Source: an uncultured Polaribacter sp.
GTDB taxonomy: Bacteria > Bacteroidota > Bacteroidia > Flavobacteriales > Flavobacteriaceae
Reading direction: 5' to 3'
Assembly (NCBI GenBank): GCA_943788045.1
Contig: CALSOT010000002.1
Location: forward strand, 800,310-864,309
DNA length: 64,000 nt
In this document: positions 9,811 to 18,900 of the stretch, piece after piece
Layout: each line of letters starts with the position of its first letter
Position numbering within the stretch: the stretch's first letter is position 1
The notes under the pieces: model-generated
Database searches by the model: none
Told to the model about the DNA's origin: nothing
The model's input: the letters and a program-made list of their open reading frames with translations, nothing else
Position numbers and translations under genes: made by a program

Positions 9811-10596
9811 TTATTGCTTGATAAATTTTTCACTTCCAATTTTATTATCAGACAAAACTTTTATAACGTAAACTCCTCTTGATAAGTTATTTACACTAAT
9901 CTCATTCTTAATTTTTGTTATTTGTTGGGTTAAAGCTAACCTACCGATATTGTCATAAAATTTTACTTCTGCTATTTCAGAACCTGAGGGTAATTGAATG
10001 GTTACTCTCTCTAATGCTGGATTTGGATACATTCTAAAATTTAAACGTTTTGCCTCTGACAAACCTAAAACATTAAATGTTGATGATGCAGTGGTTACTA
10101 CTTGATCACCTCCCGTACCACCACCGTTTCCTGCTAATCCTGCAACATAAAATTTTATTTCACCAACATCTGTAGTTGGTGCTTTCCAATTAAAGTTCCA
10201 TATTTTTTGACTATTACCGGTAGCTGTATGAGTTACGTGTGTACCACCATTTTTTAATTGATTACTTGAGCCATCAGCAATAAAAGTTCCAATTTTTGTA
10301 CCATCACTAACTTTTTCTGCAGTAATTTGAAAACCATGTTTTGAATTTGAAGTACTCGTAATTTCTACATTTAAACTATAAGTGGCTCCAAGTTCATAAC
10401 CTTCTGGAGGAACTTCTGTTTGTAAGGCTAATGATGCATTAAAACTACCTCCTGAATGACATTGTGTACAAGTATTCCCTCCATCTCCAGGAGATCCTGA
10501 GTACGATCCATTTCTTCCCGCAGATGCCGACATTAATAAAATTGCTGAAACAGGAATCATTAATAATAAAATTTTAAAAAAGTAATGTTTTTTCAT
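9811..10596 (-). CDS. T9SS-exported protein with a CxxCH motif and choice-of-anchor V-like domain
   Basis: A 261-residue secreted protein. A Sec signal peptide (residues 1-27, ending SASAG) is followed by TCTQCHSGG, a single CxxCH motif of the kind that binds haem c. The beta-rich middle (about 45-175) contains HGFQITAE and HVTHTATG and resembles the reelin-like or choice-of-anchor V domain. The C-terminal 75 residues (FRMYPNPALERVTI to the end) are a type A sorting domain of the type IX secretion system, so the product should reach the cell surface or medium. Whether haem is bound is unproven. It is monocistronic, with a terminator downstream. Confidence 0.8.
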   Translation of the reverse strand: MKKHYFFKILLLMIPVSAILLMSASAGRNGSYSGSPGDGGNTCTQCHSGGSFNASLALQTEVPPEGYELGATYSLNVEITSTSNSKHGFQITAEKVSDGTKIGTFIADGSSNQLKNGGTHVTHTATGNSQKIWNFNWKAPTTDVGEIKFYVAGLAGNGGGTGGDQVVTTASSTFNVLGLSEAKRLNFRMYPNPALERVTIQLPSGSEIAEVKFYDNIGRLALTQQITKIKNEISVNNLSRGVYVIKVLSDNKIGSEKFIKQ

Positions 10597-11070
10597 TTTA
10601 ATTGAGATTAATTTTTGATAGCTAATTCTTATTATTTCATAAAGAATAACACATAATTTACAATAATTAACTAAAAATACAAAAATATTTATTTTGGAAT
10701 ACTGCTTTTTATTTGAAATTATTAAAAATCTATAATCTAGCTTCTAATTATTTTATTATTTGTCGTGAAAATTATAGGTTAGAGTGAATTAATATATACT
10801 AGTAGAAAAGAAATTGTTAATTAAACCTTTTAATAATAAATATTCTAAAGTGTTTTAAAAGCAATGATTTTTATTTTTCTTAAAAAAATTAAAATCACAT
10901 TGCAGCATTCAATTTAATGAAATTACAATGGAATTATATCTAAACTAAATACGAGTTTCGATGCTAAATCTAGATTTAGTAGTAAAGTATTTAAAACTGA
11001 AAATTATTTAGATTTACCTGAAAATAGTAACTCTAAAATTGATTTACCATAGTTTTTATGGAGAAGTATA
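10597..11070. other. Long gene-poor region with a possible gene relic
   Basis: About 470 bp without an intact gene. A minus-strand -7-like box (TATTTTTG, 10687-10680) may serve the CxxCH gene and would give an 84-nt leader. At 10921-11052 a plus-strand open stretch of 44 codons has no start codon; it includes NTSFDAKSRFSS and ends NSKIDLP then stop. The composition looks protein-like, so it may be the 3' end of a decayed gene, but I cannot name the family. Confidence 0.35.
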
Positions 11071-11110
11071 AAAAGATAAAACCAAGCAGTTTGCTTGGTT
11101 TTATCTTTTA
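11071..11110 (-). terminator. Terminator after guaB (bidirectional shape)
   Basis: AAAAGATAAAACCAAGCA and its mirror image pair as a stem of about 18 bp around a three-base loop, with A and T tracts on the two sides. It lies 33 bp beyond the guaB stop codon. Confidence 0.85.
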
Positions 11111-11142
11111 TATCCTATTACGAATTATTTCTATTTCATTAA

Positions 11143-12618
11143 TTACCTTCTACTATAATTAGGCGATTCTTTAGTAATTACAACATCGTGAGGATGGCTT
11201 TCATTAATTCCACTTGCAGTGATTCTTATGAATTTACCTGTTTCTTTTAATGTTTCAATATCTTTTGCTCCACAATACCCCATACCTGCTCGTAAACCAC
11301 CAATAAATTGGTGAATGCTTTCAAATAATTCACCTTTATAAGGAACACGACCTACAATTCCTTCTGGAACTAATTTTTTAAGATCATCCTCTACATCCTG
11401 AAAATATCTGTCTTTAGATCCTTGTTTCATAGCTTCAACAGATCCCATTCCTCTGTAAGACTTAAATTTTCTTCCCTCATAAATAATAGTCTCTCCTGGT
11501 GATTCTTTTGTTCCTGCCAATAAAGAGCCAAGCATAACACAATCTGCACCGGCGGCAATTGCTTTAGGAATATCTCCTGTGTAACGAATTCCTCCATCTG
11601 CAATAACGGGAACTCCACTTCCTTTTATGGCTGCCGCAACTTCTAAAACTGCCGAAAATTGTGGAAATCCGACCCCGGCAATAATTCTTGTTGTACAAAT
11701 AGAACCTGGTCCAATACCTACTTTTACTGCGTCCGCACCAGCTTCAACTAAATATTTAGCTGCTTCACCTGTTGCAATATTACCTACCACAACATCTAAT
11801 TTTGGAAACTTAGCTTTTACTGCTTTTAAAACGGCTACAACACCCTTAGTATGTCCGTGAGCTGTATCAATAATAACAGCATCTACACCAGAATTAACCA
11901 AAGCTTCTGCTCTTTCTACTGCATCAGCTGTAACACCTATAGCTGCAGCAACTCTTAACCTACCAAAAGAATCTTTATTTGCAATTGGTTTTTGAGTAAC
12001 CTTTGTAATATCTCTAAAAGTAATTAATCCCTTTAATTTATAATCTTTATCAACAATTAAAAGTTTTTCAATTTTATAATTTTGAAGAATTTTTTCGGCA
12101 TCGTTTAAAGAGGTTCCAACATCAGCAGTAACAAGATTTTTGCTAGTCATTACTTCTATGATTGGCCTTTGATCATTGTGCTCAAAACGTAAATCTCTAT
12201 TGGTAACAATTCCTTTTAAAATTCCATCTTCATCGACAATAGGAATTCCACCAATACCATGTTCCTTCATATTAGCTTTCGCATCCAAAACAACTGCTGT
12301 CAAAGGTAAAGTTACTGGGTCCAGAATCATTCCGCTTTCAGCACGCTTTACTTTTCTAACTTCTTTCGCCTGTTGCTCAATAGTCATGTTTTTATGCAAA
12401 ACACCAATACCGCCTTCCCTAGCAATAGCAATTGCTAACGCAGATTCTGTAACAGTATCCATTGCAGCTGAAGCAATCGGTACGTTAATTGTAATGTTTT
12501 TAGTAAATTTTGTTTGAATACTAACTTCTCTTGGAAGTACTTCGGAAAAGGCTGGGACTAATAAAACATCGTCATATGTTAATCCTTCTCCTAAAATTTT
12601 GTCGTTGTGTGCTGTCAT
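11143..12618 (-). CDS. guaB: Inosine-5'-monophosphate dehydrogenase
   Basis: Oxidises IMP to XMP with NAD+, the committed step of guanine nucleotide synthesis. The 491-residue product is full length: a TIM-barrel beginning [19 protein letters not shown], a pair of CBS domains (about 95-210) inserted in the barrel, the catalytic loop GSICTTR with Cys308, then the flap and the C-terminal [11 protein letters not shown]. The start is clear because the family begins a few residues before GLTYDDV. It appears to be a single gene with its own terminator and a -7 box 25 bp upstream. Confidence 0.97.
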   Translation of the reverse strand: MTAHNDKILGEGLTYDDVLLVPAFSEVLPREVSIQTKFTKNITINVPIASAAMDTVTESALAIAIAREGGIGVLHKNMTIEQQAKEVRKVKRAESGMILDPVTLPLTAVVLDAKANMKEHGIGGIPIVDEDGILKGIVTNRDLRFEHNDQRPIIEVMTSKNLVTADVGTSLNDAEKILQNYKIEKLLIVDKDYKLKGLITFRDITKVTQKPIANKDSFGRLRVAAAIGVTADAVERAEALVNSGVDAVIIDTAHGHTKGVVAVLKAVKAKFPKLDVVVGNIATGEAAKYLVEAGADAVKVGIGPGSICTTRIIAGVGFPQFSAVLEVAAAIKGSGVPVIADGGIRYTGDIPKAIAAGADCVMLGSLLAGTKESPGETIIYEGRKFKSYRGMGSVEAMKQGSKDRYFQDVEDDLKKLVPEGIVGRVPYKGELFESIHQFIGGLRAGMGYCGAKDIETLKETGKFIRITASGINESHPHDVVITKESPNYSRR

Positions 12619-12643
12619 TTTGCAATTAGAGTATAATTGCGTG

Positions 12644-12651
12644 CAAATTTA
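12644..12651 (-). promoter_or_regulatory. -7 box for guaB
   Basis: TAAATTTG on the minus strand, 25 bp before the guaB ATG. I did not find a TTG at the usual -33 distance. Confidence 0.35.
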
Positions 12652-12760
12652 CAAATAATAAATCAATTTTATTTTTTTAATATAAACTAATAATAAAATG
12701 ATTAATGAGAAGAAATAAAAAAATACATAAAACAATGCAAATCAGTATTTTAAACAAATA

Positions 12761-12790
12761 TTGTGTAACAAATTTTGTTTTCTAACTTTG
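12761..12790 (+). promoter_or_regulatory. Complete Bacteroidota promoter now facing an imelysin relic
   Basis: TTG (12761-12763), 19 bases, then TAACTTTG (12783-12790): an exact fit to the TTG-N19-TAnnTTTG consensus. The only thing downstream on this strand is the broken imelysin remnant, so this looks like the surviving promoter of that lost gene. Confidence 0.7.
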
Positions 12791-12828
12791 CAAGAAGTAA
12801 TTTTATTTATAATTAGTCTAAATAGTGT

Positions 12829-12997
12829 GATAATTCTGTTTCAAAAGGTTTAGGAACTTTAGAGTACTATTCAAGAAAATAATCCAAATGTAGAATTATT
12901 ATATAATTCTTTATTGGATCTCGTTACCTATTTTTCTGTTGATGCTGCAAGTATTTTATCGTTAACTGTGCTTCCAACAGATAATGATGGTGATTAA
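12829..12997 (+). pseudogene. Relic of an imelysin-family gene (internal deletion)
   Basis: Two fragments of an imelysin protein lie side by side in different frames. The first (12829-12882) reads SVSKGLGTLEYY, equivalent to the QGFPALDYLLFG block in the middle of the intact imelysin at 20322-21440. The second (12863-12997) reads IQENNPNVELLYNSLLDL, then TYFSVDAASILSLTV and PTDNDGD followed by a stop. It aligns without gaps to the last 42 residues of the intact gene, sharing the NN, the late VD/TD, LS and the final D-DGD. The N-terminal third and the region between the two blocks are gone. Its stop codon abuts the fbpC stop on the other strand. Confidence 0.75.
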
Positions 12998-13720
12998 TTA
13001 CAATGCTATCGTTTCAAATAATAATGAAACATATTTACAATTAGGTTTTTTATAAACTTCTGTTGTTTTCCCCGTTTGTAAAAGAATTCCTTTTTGAAGC
13101 ACAAGAATATCATCAGAAATTAAGAGAGCATCTTTTATATCATGAGTTACAAAAATTACAGTACTTTTTGTTTTCTTTAAAATTTTTAATAGATCTTCTC
13201 TTAGTTTATTTCTTAAAATAATATCTAAATTACTAAATGGTTCATCTAAAATAAGTAATTCTGGTTTTGGTGCTAATGCTCTTGCTAAAGCGACTCTTTG
13301 TTGCTGTCCTCCAGATAATTCATGTGGATATCTATTCCCTAAATCGTCCAAACCAACTAATTGTAAAACTTCGTCTACTCTTTCTTTTTTATTAGACAAT
13401 TTACTTATGCCATAAGCGATATTATCAAACACTGTAAAATGAGGAAATAAGGCATAATCTTGAAAAACCATTCCAACTTTTCTATCTTGAGGCTCTATAA
13501 ATATTGAATTCGAAGAAACCATTTTATTATTTATAATAATTTCTCCTTTATCCAATGTCTCTAATCCTGCAACTAAACGAATTAATGTAGTTTTACCACT
13601 ACCACTCTCTCCTACGACTGCTAGAATATTTCCTTGTTCCAAATTGAGAGAAACATTATTAAGCGCAATAACATTTCCGTTATTAAATTTTTTTTGTACT
13701 TCGTGTATTTCTAACAACAT
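12998..13720 (-). CDS. fbpC: Iron(III) ABC transporter, ATP-binding protein
   Basis: Energises ferric-iron uptake at the inner membrane. The 240 residues hold one nucleotide-binding domain: Walker A GESGSGKT (37-44), Q-loop VFQDYALFP, signature LSGGQ (135-139), Walker B LLILDE (155-160) and the switch His in VTHD. It ends shortly after the core domain, so it lacks the C-terminal regulatory extension that makes many FbpC/PotA-type subunits about 350 residues long. It is the last gene of the iron locus, 6 bp after fbpB. Substrate assignment rests on its partners; related subunits serve other ions. Confidence 0.85.
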   Translation of the reverse strand: MLLEIHEVQKKFNNGNVIALNNVSLNLEQGNILAVVGESGSGKTTLIRLVAGLETLDKGEIIINNKMVSSNSIFIEPQDRKVGMVFQDYALFPHFTVFDNIAYGISKLSNKKERVDEVLQLVGLDDLGNRYPHELSGGQQQRVALARALAPKPELLILDEPFSNLDIILRNKLREDLLKILKKTKSTVIFVTHDIKDALLISDDILVLQKGILLQTGKTTEVYKKPNCKYVSLLFETIAL

Positions 13721-13726
13721 ATTATC

Positions 13727-15340
13727 CTAATTTTTAGAAATTACCTTATTCAAAAATAATATTGGTAATATACCTGTAAATATTATGAAAAGTGATGGTA
13801 AGGCTGCTTCTACAATCATTTCATCACTTGCATATTCATAAGCTTTAACCGCCAAAGTATTAATATGATATGGTTTTAAAATTAATGTTAAAGGTAATTC
13901 TTTCATTACATCAACAAAAACCAAAATTAAGGCACTTAAAATTGCAGGCTTTAATAATGGAAATTCTATTTTTTTAAATGTATATAAATTTCCTTTACCT
14001 AAAAGCTTAGATGTTTCTGATAAAGATTTCCCTAATTTTAATGAACTTGCCTCTATTGGTGAATACGCCACAGCTAAATACCTTATCATATAAGCATAAA
14101 TAAGTACTAAAATTGTACCATTAATAATAAACCCAATTTTTATATTTAAAAAATCATTAAAAAAAAGAACAATATTTTTATCTATAAATAATGTAGGTAT
14201 TAATACACCAACAGCTATAACTGCACCAGGTATTGCATATCCTAACATTCCAATTTTTGCTATTGATTTAACATATTTCAGTCGATTCCATTTAGAAAAG
14301 TAAATTAAAAACAAAGCAAATAAAACTGTAACTATAGCTGAAAATAAAGAAATACCTAAACTCTGAAATGCGATATATAAAAAATCTAATGTTAATACTT
14401 CTTTAAAAGTTAAAAAAGCCCAAAACATCAATTGAAATAAAGGCAATAAGAAACCTATTAGCACAGGTATAAGTACAAATATGAATAACAATATCTGCTT
14501 AATTTTTGAAGTTTTTATTCTTTTTATTTGCTGATGATTCTTAACTGCGTTAAAATAGCCTATTCTACGACGTTGTCTTTTTTCAAGTAATATTATTATA
14601 AATATGATTAAAACTAATAATGCCGCTAAATAAATAGCAGTTTCTAGTTCTTCTAAAGAAAACCAAGCTCTAAAAATTCCGGTTGTAAAGGTATTTATAC
14701 CAAAATACTTTGCCGCTCCATAATCATTTAAAACTTCCATTAAAACTAGAGTTAATCCCCCTATAAATGCCGGGCGCGCTAATGGTAAAATTAATTTTAA
14801 AAAGGTTTTACGTTCTCCTGCTCCTAATAACTTAGAAGCCTCAATTATATTTTTTGATTGATTTAAAAAAAATGCTCTTGTTGTAACATATACGTATGGA
14901 TATAATGAAAAACTTAAGACTAATATTAATCCAAAATGATTCATTATGTCAATTTTTAGATTAAATATTTTTTCAAAAAAACCTCCGTAATCAAAAATAC
15001 CTGCATATGAATATGCTGTAATATATGAGGGTATAGCCAATGGTAAAATTAATAACCATTGCATTTGTTTTCTAAAAGGAATCTGATATCTGACAACTAT
15101 CCAAGCGGATAAAACCCCAAATAAGAGAGTAAAAAAGCTTGTACCTATTATTAAAAAAAATGAGTTTATTAAGTAATCAGACAATAAGTTTTTTACTAAA
15201 TGCCCCCAGGTTTCTCCTGGACCATAAATAAGATTTATAAAAATAGTAATTATGGGAATACCTATAAATAAAACAATGGTCAATAATAATATTGACCATT
15301 TATTTGTATCTCTTTTTATATTAATAAATATTTTTTTCAA
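13727..15340 (-). CDS. fbpB: Iron(III) ABC transporter, fused permease
   Basis: Inner-membrane permease of 537 residues with about 12 membrane segments, i.e. two permease domains fused in one chain as in FbpB/SfuB and ThiP. Each half carries an EAA-type loop that contacts the ATPase: EASKLLGAGERKTFLKLILP in the first and ETSKLLGKGN with KKIEFPLLKP in the second. It lies between the binding protein and the ATPase, 34 bp after fbpA and 6 bp before fbpC, consistent with one transcript. Confidence 0.87.
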   Translation of the reverse strand: MKKIFINIKRDTNKWSILLLTIVLFIGIPIITIFINLIYGPGETWGHLVKNLLSDYLINSFFLIIGTSFFTLLFGVLSAWIVVRYQIPFRKQMQWLLILPLAIPSYITAYSYAGIFDYGGFFEKIFNLKIDIMNHFGLILVLSFSLYPYVYVTTRAFFLNQSKNIIEASKLLGAGERKTFLKLILPLARPAFIGGLTLVLMEVLNDYGAAKYFGINTFTTGIFRAWFSLEELETAIYLAALLVLIIFIIILLEKRQRRRIGYFNAVKNHQQIKRIKTSKIKQILLFIFVLIPVLIGFLLPLFQLMFWAFLTFKEVLTLDFLYIAFQSLGISLFSAIVTVLFALFLIYFSKWNRLKYVKSIAKIGMLGYAIPGAVIAVGVLIPTLFIDKNIVLFFNDFLNIKIGFIINGTILVLIYAYMIRYLAVAYSPIEASSLKLGKSLSETSKLLGKGNLYTFKKIEFPLLKPAILSALILVFVDVMKELPLTLILKPYHINTLAVKAYEYASDEMIVEAALPSLFIIFTGILPILFLNKVISKN

Positions 15341-15374
15341 AATCCACTTATTTATTAGTATCGAAATCTATTTA

Positions 15375-16409
15375 TTATTTCCATGAAGATTCATCAAAAA
15401 TAATAACTGCCTTTTTGTTATTTTCTCCTAACTTGGTTAATGATAAAGTATCCTCTTTAAATTCACCCCAAGATTTTAATAACTCTGACGATACAACTTC
15501 TTTATTTACTGGATATTCATAATTAGCCTTAGCAAATATTTCCTGTGATTTTTTACTTGCTAAAAACTCTATGAATTTTATTGCATGTTCTTTATTAGGA
15601 GCATATTTTGCCACTCCTGCCCCGCTTACATTGATGTGGGTACCTCTATTATTTTGATTAGGAAAAAATACTTTTATTCCTTTACCTGCTATTACTTCAT
15701 CAGGGTTTTTAGAGTTTAATAATTTACCAATATAATATGTATTAACAATTGCTATATCTCCTTCTCCGGCAACTACTGCTTTTACTTGGTCACGATCATT
15801 ACCTTTTGGAGAACGTGCCATATTTGCAACAATTCCTTTTGTCCATTCACTTGCTTTTTCTTCTCCATTATTTGCAATTATAGATGCTAATAATGATTGA
15901 TTGTAAATATTATCAGAAGAACGAATTAATATTTTATTCTTCCATTTTTTATCAGTTAATGCTTCGTATGAAGATAACTCTTCAGCTTTGACTTTTTCTG
16001 GATTATAAACAATAACTCGAGCTCTTTTTGTTAAAGCAAACCAATGATTATCAGCATCTTTTAAATGAGATGGAATTGTTTTATTTAAAAAAACTGAAGA
16101 AGCAGATTGTAATAATCCTTTATTTTTAGCTCTTACCAAACGTCCTGCATCAACAGTTATTAAAACATCCGCAGGTGATTGAGCACCTTCTAAACTCATT
16201 TTTTGCATTAACTCATCTGCTTTAGCATTTACAACATTTACTGTAATACCCGTTTCTTTTTCAAATTGTGCGAATAGTTCTTGATCTGCTTTGTAATGTC
16301 TATGCGTATAAACATTTACTTCTTTTGATTTGTTTTCAATTTCTTTTTTTTCTGATTTACATGCAATTACTGAAATTGCTAAAAGTATTATTGATACTAT
16401 TTTTTTCAT
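15375..16409 (-). CDS. fbpA: Iron(III) ABC transporter, substrate-binding lipoprotein
   Basis: Periplasm-facing binding protein of 344 residues. A lipoprotein signal ends at Cys17 (SVIAC). The mature protein has the FbpA/AfuA family start NVYTHRHYKADQELF, the segment SPADVLITVDAGRL, and a double tyrosine in IVNTYYIGKL. Such tyrosines coordinate Fe3+ in characterised members. A lipid anchor instead of a free periplasmic form is usual in Bacteroidota. It starts the fbpABC part of the locus, 61 bp after the TonB receptor, and a separate -7 box precedes it. Confidence 0.88.
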   Translation of the reverse strand: MKKIVSIILLAISVIACKSEKKEIENKSKEVNVYTHRHYKADQELFAQFEKETGITVNVVNAKADELMQKMSLEGAQSPADVLITVDAGRLVRAKNKGLLQSASSVFLNKTIPSHLKDADNHWFALTKRARVIVYNPEKVKAEELSSYEALTDKKWKNKILIRSSDNIYNQSLLASIIANNGEEKASEWTKGIVANMARSPKGNDRDQVKAVVAGEGDIAIVNTYYIGKLLNSKNPDEVIAGKGIKVFFPNQNNRGTHINVSGAGVAKYAPNKEHAIKFIEFLASKKSQEIFAKANYEYPVNKEVVSSELLKSWGEFKEDTLSLTKLGENNKKAVIIFDESSWK

Positions 16410-16433
16410 TTTTTAAAATTTAATTATAGTTTA

Positions 16434-16441
16434 CAAACATA
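16434..16441 (-). promoter_or_regulatory. -7 box ahead of fbpA
   Basis: TATGTTTG on the minus strand ends 24 bp before the fbpA ATG. It suggests that fbpABC can be transcribed separately from the upstream receptor block. No -33 TTG is evident. Confidence 0.35.
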
Positions 16442-16470
16442 TGTTATTTAGAATTAATATAAATAATAAA

Positions 16471-18900
16471 TTAGAATTTAAATTCTAAAGTAACATACCA
16501 GTTTCTTAACGGAGAGGGTATAATTCCTGGACCCGGGTAACCAGTTGCCCGACGTGTAAAATAAGAGGTGTCAAATAAATTATTAATTCCTGACTCAATC
16601 TTAACGTTTTTATACTTGTAAGAAAAAGCAACATCTAATATATCATAAGAAGGAATGATTCCAATAACACCACTCAAATTGCTTTTAACAGAGTTAGTAG
16701 CATCAGTAAACTGTTCAGACATATAGGTGTATTGAATACTTGAAGTGAAGTCTTTGTAAGAAAATTTAATTCCTGATTTTAAATTTATTTTGGGAACAAA
16801 TTCAACTTTTTTACCTGTAATACCATTTATAGAAGACTTTTTATATTGAGAATCTATCAGAGATGTATTTACAAAAAAAGAAGCTCCATAATCCAAATTG
16901 ATATCAAACAGTCTAATAAGATTAAAATCTACTAAAGATTCAAGACCATAAATTACGGCATTTCCAACATTACCTCGTTCTGATTTTATATTACCGTCTT
17001 CGAAAACTTTTTGAACAAAACCAATTCTATCATTGTAATACAGCATAAAACCACTTAAATCGTAAGAGACTATTTTTTTGAAAACACCTCTAACCCCTAT
17101 GTCTAAATTATATCCTTTCTCATCAGTTATATTGGGATTAATGACGAATGCAGGATTAACGATACTAATATCAGCAAAAGTCACAGAACGGTAATTTTGT
17201 GAAATATTATTATATACTTCTATGTATTTAGAGGGCTTATAACTTGTTCCGATTCCAAGAAGGATAAATGATCTTTTTCTAATTTCATTACTGTTAATAG
17301 TTTCGTTTAGTAATAAATTACCTGCAGCATCTAAATTTATATTTTTATAATATCCATCACTCGCTGTTTTAATATATTCAATTCTAAATCCGGGAGTAAC
17401 CGACAGATTTTCTTTTAAATAGAAAATTTGTTCCCCAAAAAGGGCTGTATTTAAGTTTGGATAATCGTATGCAGATTGTGCCTGATAATCTGGATGCTGT
17501 TCTGTTTTGAAGCTAAAATCTGGTCCAGATCCGATAGAACCAGGACCTTGGATATTACTATTGTTCGCTTTATAAAATTTAGTTCCCAAAAGAATTTTAG
17601 ATTTCTTTCCTAAAAATTTATACTCGTGTAATATCCTTGATTCAAAACCAAAATTTCTGAATTTTCCTTTTATTAAATCTCTTTCTTCAAACGAATCTAT
17701 TTGATCTACACGGTTTGTTCTAAAACCAATTGCATCTCTGCTTGCATTAAGTCCAAAAAAATTAAAACTAAATTTAGTTTGTTCAGAAAAATTATGTGTA
17801 AATTTTGCATTGTAAAGCAACCAATTTACTTTAAACCAGTTTCTTGAACGAACGCTTTGGTTGGGATCTGAGTTAAACATTCTATCGTTAAGGCCACCTG
17901 CCTGCTGAGCTAAATAATTTAAATAAGTAAACTCAATTGATAAATTTGATTTTTGAGAGAAAGCGTATTCAAAATGAGAAAATATGTTCTTCGATTCAAA
18001 TTCAGAATTAGGTCTAAAACCATTCCCTTTTTTATAATTTACATAAGCATAATAGCTTAACTTATTACTTGTTCCACTAAGGCTTGTAAAATTAGTGTAA
18101 AGATGATTACTTCCAAAAGTATTTCTTACGACTACCTCCAATGGTTTAATTGGATTAGGTGATTTTGTTTTGAAGTTAACCAATCCGCCAAACTGTGTTC
18201 CGTATTGAAGAGATGCTGCTCCTCTAATTACTTGAATTTCAGATAATGACTCTGAGGGAGGAGAATAGTAACTCTCTGGGTACCCTAAAACATCTGCACT
18301 GATATCATAATTATTCTGACGCGTATTAAAATTTGAAGTTCTATTTGGATCTAATCCTCTTCCTCCAATATTAAGTTGTAACCCAGCGTCATCATTTTGG
18401 TATATATTTAATCCAGCTATTTGGCTATATATTTGACGTGTATTATTAGTGGCTAAATTTGCAGTTAAATTATCAACTAAGATTACTTCTGTTTTTTTAC
18501 CTGCGAAGATAGCCGTTCCTTCCACATCCTTTAAACGTTTTATGGAAAAGAGCTTCTGTTTGGAAGCTAAAATTTGCACCTCAGATAATTGTTCTGCGGA
18601 TTCTTCAAGCGCAACATCTGTCGACTTTAATCCATTTAATAGTGTATTTTTTTTGAAAGGAATAAAACCATATTTAAAATAAATAAGGTTTAGTTTAATC
18701 TTCGAAGAAGTAAATTTATACAAGTCCATTAGAATCCGTCTTAGCTAATAGATCTCCTCTGTTCGTTATATATTTCTACTTGGTTTAATCCCTTTTTAGA
18801 CTCTTTATCATAAACTTTACCAAAAACAATTACTTGAGTATAACAAAGAAATTGGTAATAAAATAAATAAAAGAAGAATTTTAAAATCCTTTGATTTCAT
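16471..18900 (-). CDS. TonB-dependent receptor, FecA-like; 5' end broken by three frameshifts
   Basis: Outer-membrane receptor in the iron locus, probably for a ferric complex. The uninterrupted part (16471-18729) covers a plug domain (VRQIRG-type block EIQVIRGAASLQYGTQFGG), a long beta-barrel and a C-terminal strand ending in Phe. That frame starts inside a carboxypeptidase-regulatory domain, so it cannot be the true start. Upstream, ATG 18900 gives a signal peptide (MKSKDFKILLLFILLPISLL), then QVIVFGKVYDKESKKGL in the +1 frame, then GDLLAKTDSNG in the +2 frame, then LYKFTSS back in frame. The breaks lie near 18836, 18758 and 18725. ATG 18900 overlaps the end of the HTTM gene by 20 bp. As written the signal peptide is cut off from the barrel. 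Confidence 0.8.

Noticed and set aside
16471-18729. The 752-residue open frame taken as the complete TonB receptor
   Set aside because: It has no signal peptide and starts inside a carboxypeptidase-regulatory domain; missing parts lie upstream in other frames.
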